Shown here: positions 46,532-54,074 of the stretch, one piece after another
Layout: every line of letters begins with the position of its first letter
Numbering within the stretch: the first letter of the stretch is position 1
Assembly (NCBI GenBank): GCA_035527715.1
Contig: DATKZY010000011.1
Coordinates: 27,072-91,071 of the forward strand
DNA length: 64,000 bases
Reading direction: 5' to 3'
Source: DSUN01 sp035527715
GTDB lineage: Bacteria; Planctomycetota; PUPC01; DSUN01
The notes under the pieces: generated by a model
Database searches by the model: none
Told to the model about the DNA's origin: nothing
The model's input: only the letters and a program-made list of their open reading frames with translations
Translations under genes and position numbers: made by a program

Positions 46532-47011
46532 GTGCCGCTCAGCCGCGAGGTAAATAGCAGCTGCTTGCCTTCGCTGGAAACGTGGGTTCCGCGCTGCCAG
46601 CGCATATGCCGCGGGCGGAGCGCAGAATGTTCCTGTTGCCCGGAACTCACTCGATATGTCATGTGGCTGAACCGAGCTCCCCGTTGCCGGACAGCCTGAC
46701 AATGCCTTGCTGCCCTGGAGCGAGGGATTGGAAGTGTGGCTGCGCCCTGAGAGGGTGGCGTGAGTGGATGGACCCGCTTGACTCTCGTCATTCGTCCGCA
46801 GCCAAAGGCAGCGGAGATCGAGGACTTGACCAGCAGCATGCTTGCGCCCTGGGTGGCAGGGACTATAATGCTGATCGAGACGCCTGCCCGAAGAGGTCAG
46901 CCAGGCGTCAGGCGCAGTTCGTCCTCACGATCGTCGGGTGCGCGGCGGCACGAGCTGACCAGCAGCGCTCCCAGATATGCCCGATGACCACGGATACGGA
47001 AGGGGGTCTCG
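46532..47011. other. Intergenic region without a supported gene
   Basis: 480 bases. I see no frame with coding character. It contains the promoter at 46842-46869 and, just downstream, the leader element TGCCCGAAGAGGTCAGCCA (46885-46903). This lies inside a potential hairpin formed by CGCCTG and CAGGCG. The remainder shows nothing recognisable. Confidence 0.5.
46842..46869 (+). promoter_or_regulatory. Sigma-70-like promoter for the 47012 membrane protein gene
   Basis: TTGCGC (46842-46847) and a perfect TATAAT (46864-46869) with a 16 bp spacer. The leader that follows shares an element with the 45305 promoter leader. Confidence 0.5.
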
Positions 47012-47449
47012 ATGCTCGGCTCGGCTGTGTCGATGCCGTCTGGGCAAAGCTCCCGAGGCAGTAAGGGAGAGGGCAGCAGTTTGCCGAGATGCCTGAAGAT
47101 GTTCCTGACGGCGGTTGTCGCGGGAACACTGGTCGAAGTTGTGGCCGCATGGCTCGACTTGTGGAGGTACTCTCCCGGCTACGTCGTGGTCCTGAATATC
47201 GCCCTTTTCTTTGGTGGGGCCATGACGGCTGTGGCGGCTATGCTCCGCTCATGCCACCCCTTGTGGTCGTTGCTCGCTGGTTCGCTCCTGGGATACGGGT
47301 ACGAATGGTTAAACCTGCTGGGGCTCCATTGGTGGCAATTTCCCGAAGGCAAGCTGTTCTGTCTCCGGGGCGACCACTGGATCGCGGGGGGGCTAGCGCT
47401 TGGCTGGGGGATCGTTCCCCTGGTGCTTCGGGTCCTCTGGCGCAAGTGA
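47012..47449 (+). CDS. Small integral membrane protein of unknown function
   Basis: 145 residues. The ATG at 47012 follows AAGGGGGTCTCG. After a basic N-terminal 28 residues there are about four hydrophobic segments: FLTAVVAGTLVEVVAAWL, YVVVLNIALFFGGAMTAVAA, LWSLLAGSLLGYGYEWLNLL and IAGGLALGWGIVPLVLRVLW. I do not recognise a family. It is the last rightward gene before a convergent pair, with a shared terminator-like hairpin just downstream. Confidence 0.65.
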   Translation: MLGSAVSMPSGQSSRGSKGEGSSLPRCLKMFLTAVVAGTLVEVVAAWLDLWRYSPGYVVVLNIALFFGGAMTAVAAMLRSCHPLWSLLAGSLLGYGYEWLNLLGLHWWQFPEGKLFCLRGDHWIAGGLALGWGIVPLVLRVLWRK

Positions 47450-47481
47450 TCGCAGGAGCTTCAGTCCGGTTGGTGTGATCG

Positions 47482-47513
47482 AGGCCCCACTTAAGTTCCT
47501 GGCGGGGCCTGTT
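47482..47513. terminator. Hairpin between convergent genes
   Basis: AGGCCCC (47482-47488) pairs with GGGGCCT (47504-47510), with a 15-base loop and then GTTT on the plus strand. It overlaps the last codons of the leftward gene, so for that gene it would act only after the stop. For the rightward gene it is a plausible terminator. Confidence 0.4.
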
Positions 47514-47937
47514 TCCTCGAAGACAGCACGTCGGCGCGTCTCAGCCAGAGAACTGCGATGATGGCCGCGCCAATGCCGAGAGTCATCACGTTGATGGCAA
47601 CCTCGACCCACACCTCCATGCTGCCGAGGAGATAGATCCCCTCGTTGAGGTTGAAGCACACGTCCATCAAGCCGAGGAAGATGGAACTCGACGCGCCGAG
47701 CAGACCGAAGAGGAAGCCCCACTCCCGCCTGAGCCAGAGCCCGACTGCCCCGACCAGGCAGCACACGGCCAGCCAACCGTCTGCCAGGGCAAAAGCCTTC
47801 TGAAACGCGAGGTAGACCTCATCGGTCCGCACCTTCACATCCCCCGACGCATAGAAGTCAACCCAGTATGCCACCACGGCCAGGAACCCGAAGATGAGGA
47901 GACCGATGGCCAGGCCCTGCCTTCTTGCCGCATGCAT
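47491..47937 (-). CDS. Small four-TM membrane protein of unknown function
   Basis: 148 residues from an ATG at 47937 with GAAGGAGCC upstream; the frame extension to 48006 has no ribosome site. Hydrophobic segments: LAIGLLIFGFLAVVAYWVDF, LADGWLAVCCLVGAVGLWL, WGFLFGLLGASSSIFLGLM and NVMTLGIGAAIIAVLWL. No family was recognised. It is the second gene of a leftward pair behind the duplicated membrane protein at 48027-48947, with 89 bp between them. Confidence 0.6.
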   Translation of the reverse strand: MHAARRQGLAIGLLIFGFLAVVAYWVDFYASGDVKVRTDEVYLAFQKAFALADGWLAVCCLVGAVGLWLRREWGFLFGLLGASSSIFLGLMDVCFNLNEGIYLLGSMEVWVEVAINVMTLGIGAAIIAVLWLRRADVLSSRKQAPPGT

Positions 47938-48026
47938 GTTAGGGGCTCCTTCCTCCCGAAGTGGGTAGGTGGTCCAGCCTGAGAGGCGCCAGCTTCCCAG
48001 GACCACACATTCTGCTTGGCTTCACA

Positions 48027-48947
48027 TCAAGCCTGAGGCCCTCGCTCTTGTCGCGGTCGTGTGAAGTCCCAGCGGTTGCCCTTCAGCCACAGGGCCCACG
48101 CAAGGGCAAACGAGACAGCGAAGAGCTGAGCGTAGATGTACGCCACGCTGACCTGGGCAAACGTCAAACGGTAGATCGCCATGCAGAGAAGGGAGTAGGC
48201 CGCGAGCAGCCAGCAGCCGGCGAGCGCCAATAGGGAAGTGAACAGACAATATCTCCGTTCAGAGAACGCGACGATTCGCCACACACCAATCACCGAAGCG
48301 GAGAGCCCCCAGCCTCCCAACATGAAACACATACCGTTGGATGGATGGGGGAACAGCAATAGAGAGGCAAACTGGCGCGTGAGGAAAGCCATCGGGAGGG
48401 CCACAGTGACAGCACTCACCCCGTTGATGAGAACAAGCCAGACGAGAAACCGAGATGGCCTGGCTCCAGTGACTCGTAGCTTCAGGCTGAAGCAGTTCAC
48501 GGGCTTCCACCTGTTCCCACTGAACCAGAGAAGCCACCCAAAAGTGTACACTAGGGCAAAGGACTGGGCAAAGAGATAGGCGGGCGAAATCTGAACGAAA
48601 CTCAGATCATAGATCGCCATGCACAGCAACGCGTAGATCGCGATCATCCAGCCTTCGATAAGCGCGAAGGCTGCGGTAAAGAGAGTAGAATCCCGATCGA
48701 AGTGCGCCCATATCCGCCAGACTCCCAGAAGCACAGTAGCATGTCCCCAGCCGCCCGCCGCGGCACACATGCCAGGAGATGGCCGGGGGAACTCAACTAG
48801 CGAAGCAAGTCGGCAAGGGAAGAACAGCAACGGGATGGCCATGAGTACGTCGCTTATCCCGTTGATCAACACCAGCCATACTAGGAACTGCGATGGCTGG
48901 GGTGCCTCCTCCCGACCCGAGTTGGGTGAAACAACTTCTCCCATCAT
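48027..48947 (-). CDS. Membrane protein made of two homologous four-TM halves
   Basis: 306 residues. Two consecutive ATGs at 48947 and 48944 follow CGGAGGATCGT. The two halves are clearly related. Half 1 begins PSQFLVWLVLINGISDVLMA and half 2 PSRFLVWLVLINGVSAVTVA. Each continues with a MCxxxGGWG turn, GVWRI, and YALLCMAIYDLSFVQIS or YSLLCMAIYRLTFAQVS, ending in SGNRW or KGNRW. This is an internal tandem duplication giving about eight TM segments. The function is unknown; no transporter signature was seen. Confidence 0.7.
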   Translation of the reverse strand: MMGEVVSPNSGREEAPQPSQFLVWLVLINGISDVLMAIPLLFFPCRLASLVEFPRPSPGMCAAAGGWGHATVLLGVWRIWAHFDRDSTLFTAAFALIEGWMIAIYALLCMAIYDLSFVQISPAYLFAQSFALVYTFGWLLWFSGNRWKPVNCFSLKLRVTGARPSRFLVWLVLINGVSAVTVALPMAFLTRQFASLLLFPHPSNGMCFMLGGWGLSASVIGVWRIVAFSERRYCLFTSLLALAGCWLLAAYSLLCMAIYRLTFAQVSVAYIYAQLFAVSFALAWALWLKGNRWDFTRPRQERGPQA

Positions 48948-49140
48948 ACGATCCTCCGCTTGAGAAGACCCAAACCGCCTCGATAGCTGACCGCAGTAGT
49001 CAGCAGCTACGAGGACAATTGTAGTCACCCCCTCCCGCGAGCGCAAGCACTCACCCAGCAAGAACTTCCTTCTCCATCATCTCGCGCTGCCTGGGAGCGT
49101 TCTACGATCGAGCGTTCGTTGCACGGCAGGCCGCTGTCTG

Positions 49141-49989
49141 TCAGGCCTTGCCCAGCTTCTTCCTTGCCTTCACATAGTCCCAGTCTATGAGCATCCGCAC
49201 AACTCCTGGGAAGTGGCGGAACAGCCTCCAGTACCGCTTGGCCTTTCCCGGCAGAATCTGGAACGTCCTCCTCAAGATTCCTCCGATGAAGGCCTCTGCG
49301 ACTTCCTCTGGCGCGAGCGAGCCAGCGGTTTCGGAAAGCATTGCGCACTCGGCGGGCTTGCTCTGGTTCTCCTTATCGAACCCTGGCGTCCTTGTGTCGG
49401 GGGGGTACAGGATCGACACGGTGATGCCCAGGGGCTTGAGCTCGTGGCGCAGTGTTTCCGCCAAGCCGACAAGGGCGTGTTTCGTCGGTGAGTACGTTGA
49501 GTAACCCATGATACCCATGTAGCCGAGCATCGAGGATGTGAAGGCAATATACCCGCCGCGCTTGCCTGCCAGGTAGTGGGGCAGAATGATAAGCGTCGGG
49601 ACAAGTTGGCCATAGTAATTCACGTCCATGTTCCGCCTGAAGTCGGCGAGTGTCAGCCTCTCGACATACTGCGCATACGCATAGCCCACGAAGTTGAAAA
49701 GGTACTCAGGCACGCCGTGGCGCTCGATGTAGTTCTCGAGCATTGGTCTCAGCTTCTCCATGTCCGTTGTATCGCACAGAAGCGTTTCGACGAATTGGGT
49801 TCCGTCACGGCGAAGCGGCTCTACTTCCTCTCTAGCGCCTTCGAGGGCCCCAAGAGCGACAACGCACACAGAGCCGCCCAGTCGCACGAATTCCCTTGCG
49901 ACCGCCAGTCCAATTCCCTGGGAGCCACCCGCAATGATCGCTGACCTGTTGGCGAAAGGCTGCTGCTTGACCCATCTTGATTTTGCCAT
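49141..49989 (-). CDS. Short-chain dehydrogenase close to 3-ketodihydrosphingosine reductase
   Basis: 282 residues from an ATG at 49989 with CGAGGGGGT upstream. Rossmann motif GGSQGIG (21-27), catalytic Asn in MDVNYYG, Ser152/153 in FTSSMLG, and Tyr166-x3-Lys170 (YSPTK). The stretch after the active site is diagnostic: LAETLRHELKPLGITVSILY, then PPDTRTPGFDKENQSKP and SETAGSLAPEEVAEAF. These parallel the eukaryotic KDSR sequence PPDTDTPGF-EN-KP-SET. The enzyme family reduces 3-ketosphinganine to sphinganine with NADPH. A C-terminal hydrophobic/basic tail may attach it to membrane. It is monocistronic and leftward. Confidence 0.8.
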   Translation of the reverse strand: MAKSRWVKQQPFANRSAIIAGGSQGIGLAVAREFVRLGGSVCVVALGALEGAREEVEPLRRDGTQFVETLLCDTTDMEKLRPMLENYIERHGVPEYLFNFVGYAYAQYVERLTLADFRRNMDVNYYGQLVPTLIILPHYLAGKRGGYIAFTSSMLGYMGIMGYSTYSPTKHALVGLAETLRHELKPLGITVSILYPPDTRTPGFDKENQSKPAECAMLSETAGSLAPEEVAEAFIGGILRRTFQILPGKAKRYWRLFRHFPGVVRMLIDWDYVKARKKLGKA

Positions 49990-50070
49990 GGTTCGCTACC
50001 CCCTCGAGCTCTGCTGCTCTCGCGACCAGGAGATAGGTAGCTCCTTGTTGCGAGGCAGTTCGGCGTCCCC

Positions 50071-51202
50071 ATGATGAACACCTCGCCGCCGATGTACGTT
50101 TCGGCATCCCTCTCCAGGATGAGCCGATCGCTGTCGCCGCTCACCAACTCAGCCAAGCTGCTGCTCGTCGGCATCGCCCCGTCGCAGAGCGCAACTTGGT
50201 TTGGGACTGAGTCAAACGCCACCAGGCGCCAGCGCCGCCAGGACCCGCCACGGCATGATAGACCTGCACGGCGCTCTTGTCAACCTCCGCCCACCACCTT
50301 CGCGCTCTCCTTGACCCGTTGGGACCGGGAACGAGTGCCGAAGACAACAACTTGACAAAGGCAATACCGTTTGCCATGGGTATGATGACGAGGGCGTAAC
50401 CATCAAGCGGGCAGCGCCGCACCAGGGTGCGGCGTAACGGAGGTGACTGCCCGTGGGGCCGGAGCAAGGAACAGGCTTCCTGCATCCTCGGCCACGGGGC
50501 TTCGGTGAGAAGGTGCATCCACCTCCCGCGGAGGGGGATGCACCGTGTCGGTTCCCTCCAGGCGAAGACAGGCAATCCCTACCCCCAACCTGCATTAACA
50601 GTCCAGGCGCGGCACACAAGGGTCGCGCGACATCTCTCCTTCTGAACCGCACGACCTTGGAGATCGGGCGGCAGACGGGCGAGGACACGCTCCATCACGC
50701 GCTCGGGACTTCCGGCCAGTTGGGCGCAGCCGCCGCTTGCGCGCTCTGCCCGTCGGCCCAGTTTGTGCACAAGGAGGGAATGATTGGGACTTGGGGATTT
50801 GGCAGCTGTACTTCGTGTCCTGCTCCCAAACCCTGAGAATGCACTGTGGAAGCAGAATTTTCAGCGATCTGGCTCCGACGCCTATTGGGAAACCGCGCAA
50901 GAAGTAGTCAGCTCGGCGACCGGCGAAAGGGGGTGACGCTGGGGTAGTGCCGCCAGTCCCGGAAAGGGTTGCCAGGCACGACCTTATGCCTGGCAGCCCA
51001 AAGGCTCGTAGGATGCAGGTATGCGGCGCTCACAAGCGAGGGTGAGAGGACAGGGCAGGCTTGGCCCACCGAGGATTGGGCTGGCGCTCGGGCCTCCAGC
51101 AGTCGGACGAGCGGGCATGGGCGCCTTGTCGAGTCCGGTGCCACATCCCACGGCGCATGCCCCTTTCCGAGTACCACCCGTCTGGCGCAGGGAGCAACCC
51201 TC
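50071..51202. other. Long intergenic region with hairpins, no supported gene
   Basis: About 1.1 kb between the reductase gene and the EEP phosphodiesterase gene. Short open frames exist on both strands, but none has family-like sequence, a ribosome site and consistent codon use together. Two strong hairpins are present: CGCCGCA/TGCGGCG inside an outer CGGGCAG/CTGCCCG stem (about 50409-50455), and the stem at 50512-50544. The region could hold a structured RNA or a decayed gene. Confidence 0.45.
50512..50544. other. Strong hairpin / structured RNA candidate
   Basis: GGTGCATCC (50512-50520) pairs with GGATGCACC (50536-50544). Inside it CCTCC (50522-50526) pairs with GGAGG (50530-50534) around a CGC loop, with a single A-G mismatch between the stems. 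That is 14 paired positions in 33 bases with no following T-run, so it is not a typical terminator. Confidence 0.5.
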
Positions 51203-51231
51203 TTGAATACTTGGCCCTCGGGCGCTATCTT
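51203..51231 (+). promoter_or_regulatory. Sigma-70-like promoter for the EEP phosphodiesterase gene
   Basis: TTGAAT (51203-51208) and TATCTT (51226-51231) with a 17 bp spacer, about 85 bp before the GTG at 51317. Confidence 0.5.
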
Positions 51232-51316
51232 TCTAAAGGAACCGAGCGCCCTGCCAGAATGTCGGGGGAAGACAGGTCGGGATTCCTGCAGCTCACCAAT
51301 GTGAGGAGGTCATCTC

Positions 51317-53377
51317 GTGACTAGCACAGAGGGTTCGTTAGTCCTGGGTCTGGTGGCGAGAGTTGTGCTTCCCTTGGTTGCGGCGCTGGCCACCAGCGCA
51401 TGCCATGGACCTCAGCCATACCAACCCTCTCGGGCCTCACTCGCTACGGGTTCTGCTCTAGACCCTGTCAGCAACGGGATCACCGTACTGGCTTACAACA
51501 CGCACTTGTTCAAGGGTTCCACCGCGCAGGTTGGCGTTGTCTTCAAAAACGTGTGGGGCGACGTCGCAAGGCTTTTCTCCTCTCGCGAGGGGCTCCTCGG
51601 GCTCCTCACCGGTGAATACTATGACAAGCGCAATGCGCCGCTGGTCTTCGACGACGACAAACGTGCGAACCTCATCGCTGCCAAGGTCAGAGCGTCGGGC
51701 GCAGATATCGTCGGGTTGCAGGAGGTCTGGAGCTACCGCCGACAGCGATGGTTCGCCCGTGAGCTGGCCCAGGTCTATCCCTATTGCTACTATCCAGCTC
51801 ATCCCAGATTGGACCCGCGGACCACGAGCGGGTTGCTTCTCCTGAGCAAGTACAAGCTGACCGACGTGACGTTCTCCCCATTCCCACGGAGGACGAACAT
51901 CGCCGATAACGAATTCTGGGCCAGGAAGGGGGTCATCACAGCGACTGTGGAGCCCTGGGCTGGCGGCCCAGCATTCCGGGTCGCCATCACTCACGCGTGT
52001 ACGGACGTGGGAGGCAGGGAGCAACCGAACCTCCAACTCATTGCGTTGAAGGCCACAGCCAACCACACAGGGCCGGCAGTCATGATGGGCGACTTCAACA
52101 TCCACCATCTGCGCCAGGTAGACGAATGCGAGTACGCGGTAATGCAGGGCATCTTCGCGAGGGTCGGCGCCAAGGACGCCTATCTGAAGGTCCACGGAAC
52201 CGCCGACGCGAGAGCCTACACCATCGACAGGGAGAGGAACCCGCTGGATCAGGTGTTTTCACCGGATCGGGAGGTTAAGGACAAGGGCGATCGTCTCGAC
52301 TACGTGTTCGTGAGGGAATCAGGCGAAGGGTTGACGCTCAGGACCGAGAAGGCTGAGGTGATCAGGGACTGGACGTACCCGTTGGCAGTGGGGGGGTGGC
52401 GTGACACCTGGTCAGATAAGTGGTCCTCGAGGAGTGTTGCCGTCGTGTCCTTCCAGCTCAACGGCCATCCGTACCTCTTCGGGCTGAAGAAGACCGGCAG
52501 GGCCCGCATCTCCTCCATCAGTGAGGGGGGCCACGGCTGGGAGACGGACACGGCAAAGGGCGCATATGAGGGGAAATGGTCGGCCAACTGTGTAGGCACT
52601 GCAGTAACTCCGTTCTACCTGAAAGGCCATCCCTACATATTCGCTCTCAGGAAACCGACCTTGTTCAGGAGCGGAGACCGGGCCGTCATCTGCCGGATCA
52701 ACGACGATGGGAATGGCTGGACCAACGTCCACGAGGGCAAGTGGTCCTCGAGGTACGTTGCCGTCGTGTCCTTCCAGCTCAACGGCCATCCGTACCTCTT
52801 CGGGCTGGAGAAGACAGGCAGGGGCCATATCTCCCGGATCAACAACGATGGCAAGGGCTGGGAAGACGTGTACAAGGGGGACTGGTCGCCCAACTATGTG
52901 GGCACTGCAGTGACTACATTCTACTTGAAGGGCCATCCGTACATATTCGCTCTCAGGAAGCCAACCCTGTTCAGCAGCGGAGGCCGAGCCGTAATCTGCC
53001 GGATCAACGACGATGGTAGGGGCTGGACCGAGGTCCACGAGGGCGCGTGGTCCTCGAGGCACGTGGCCGTCGTGTCCTTCCAACTCAACGGCCATCCGCA
53101 CCTCTTCGGGCTGAAGAGGACCGGCAGAGCCAGTGTCTCCCGCATCAAGGACGACGCGAGGGGTTGGGAGGGGATCTCCGAAGGGAGGTGGTCCTCCCAC
53201 TACGTGGGTACAGCCATCACCACGTTTGACCTCGATGGCCATACCTACATGTTCGCTCTCAGGGGTGCGCCACACAACCAAGGTTGGATCACACGATTGC
53301 ACGAGCCTCACACGATCCCGATGGATCTGTCAGACCACTACCCGATCAAGGCCAGATTTAGCGTGGGAAGGCCGTAG
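51317..53377 (+). CDS. Sphingomyelinase-like EEP phosphodiesterase with inserted repeat domain
   Basis: 686 residues. The GTG at 51317 has a near-perfect ribosome site (GAGGAGGT). A signal with possible lipobox ends ATSAC (Cys29). The endonuclease/exonuclease/phosphatase fold is visible in order: VLAYNTHLF (Asn61), GLQEVW (Glu136), SGLLLLSKY, MMGDFNIHH (Asp259, Asn261), DRLDYVFV (Asp328), and the final SDHYPI (Asp673, His674). Between LDYVFV and SDHYPI some 290 residues are inserted, forming six alternating repeat units. The overall motif set matches bacterial sphingomyelinase C and related phosphodiesterases; the actual substrate is not proven. It would act at the membrane surface or outside. 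Context: ceramidase-family and ketosphinganine-reductase-like genes nearby. Confidence 0.75.
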   Translation: MTSTEGSLVLGLVARVVLPLVAALATSACHGPQPYQPSRASLATGSALDPVSNGITVLAYNTHLFKGSTAQVGVVFKNVWGDVARLFSSREGLLGLLTGEYYDKRNAPLVFDDDKRANLIAAKVRASGADIVGLQEVWSYRRQRWFARELAQVYPYCYYPAHPRLDPRTTSGLLLLSKYKLTDVTFSPFPRRTNIADNEFWARKGVITATVEPWAGGPAFRVAITHACTDVGGREQPNLQLIALKATANHTGPAVMMGDFNIHHLRQVDECEYAVMQGIFARVGAKDAYLKVHGTADARAYTIDRERNPLDQVFSPDREVKDKGDRLDYVFVRESGEGLTLRTEKAEVIRDWTYPLAVGGWRDTWSDKWSSRSVAVVSFQLNGHPYLFGLKKTGRARISSISEGGHGWETDTAKGAYEGKWSANCVGTAVTPFYLKGHPYIFALRKPTLFRSGDRAVICRINDDGNGWTNVHEGKWSSRYVAVVSFQLNGHPYLFGLEKTGRGHISRINNDGKGWEDVYKGDWSPNYVGTAVTTFYLKGHPYIFALRKPTLFSSGGRAVICRINDDGRGWTEVHEGAWSSRHVAVVSFQLNGHPHLFGLKRTGRASVSRIKDDARGWEGISEGRWSSHYVGTAITTFDLDGHTYMFALRGAPHNQGWITRLHEPHTIPMDLSDHYPIKARFSVGRP
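52405..53260 (+). repeat. Six-unit alternating tandem repeat inside the EEP gene
   Basis: Units alternate A-B-A-B-A-B. A contains VAVVSFQLNGHPYLFGLKKT and B contains VGTAVTPFYLKGHPYIFALR. The A units start near 52425, 52749 and 53055, so the pair period is 306-324 bp. The units are nearly identical in DNA (for example CAGCTCAACGGCCATCCG), which points to recent duplication. Each unit looks like one four-stranded blade, so a six-bladed propeller is possible. Confidence 0.75.
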
Positions 53378-53479
53378 ACTTGCCCGTACTATCCGAAAAC
53401 CCGTCCCACGAGATCGAGAGGCTGGTTGCCTTGCCGTCGGGTTGCTGTACTCCTTTGCGGGCGGGAAGAGAAGGGATCC

Positions 53480-54068
53480 GTGGATGGTGTGCTGGTCCAG
53501 CGAGTTTGGTGGTGGGCCGCACTGAGTGGCAAAGCGATGGATCGAGCCGTTCATGGCAGTGAATCCTGGCTGCGGGGTGCACCGACAGGACGTGGTGGTG
53601 GCCCACGCCTGTCGGGCCAAAGTCCGGGTTTTTGTTGCGGGGGATGCAGGCTGGGTTCCGGCGGCGCTCCCACTCCCCTATGCGGCACGCTTGAGGTGGA
53701 CGACCGGGAGGTGCTTCCGCCCAGCGAGGAACTCCACCTCCATCCTGAGGCGCACTCCAGGCTGGCCCTTCACGAGCGTGACTGGCGTCGCGCAGGGCGA
53801 CCTTCGCGGCCACCTCGCTCGCGGCTCGAACCGCGGCTGGCGGTTCGCCGGGCACAGGTCGTCGTAGACTTCATCGGGCGTCCGGCCATCAAGCGACATG
53901 TGCGGACGATGCGCGTTGTACCAGCCGGCGACGAGCTGGACTTCGCGGAGGAATGCTCTCCGTTGCAGTGGGATGAGCGGAAGCCAACGGAAGCCCTGTT
54001 TCACGGTCAGGATGAGCCGCTCGATGATGGCGATACTGCCGTGCTGGCCCGTCGCGCCGATGCCCCGG
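53480..54068 (-). mobile_element. Truncated copy of the DDE insertion sequence
   Basis: It matches the left half of the 39945-41545 element, including the non-coding end (53480-53677) and the last 130 or so transposase codons (53678-54068). The rest of the element is missing. It stops within about ten bases of the stop codon of the giant anti-sigma gene. Orientation is the same as the full copy, so the two flank the 41.5-53.5 kb island as direct repeats. Confidence 0.7.
53678..54068 (-). pseudogene. Transposase C-terminal fragment
   Basis: It encodes GATGQHGSIAIIERLILTVK, FLREVQLVAGWYNAHRPHMS and RTPDEVYDDLCPANRQPRFE, ending HLPVVHLKRAA. This aligns end to end with the C-terminal part of the 40141-41481 transposase, including the catalytic Glu in IIERL. 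The two catalytic Asp residues and the N-terminal binding domain are absent, so it cannot act alone. Confidence 0.85.
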
Positions 54069-54074
54069 GTGTTG

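Noticed and set aside
46826..46869. TTGACC as -35 for the TATAAT at 46864
   Set aside because: The spacer would be 32 bp; TTGCGC at 46842 gives a normal 16 bp spacer.
50141..51304. Several 60-158 codon open frames on both strands
   Set aside because: Mutually overlapping, no ribosome site plus family signal in any of them; treated as non-coding.
52405..53260. CRISPR-like or satellite repeat
   Set aside because: The periodicity is protein-coding, in frame and much longer than CRISPR units; it encodes propeller-like blades.
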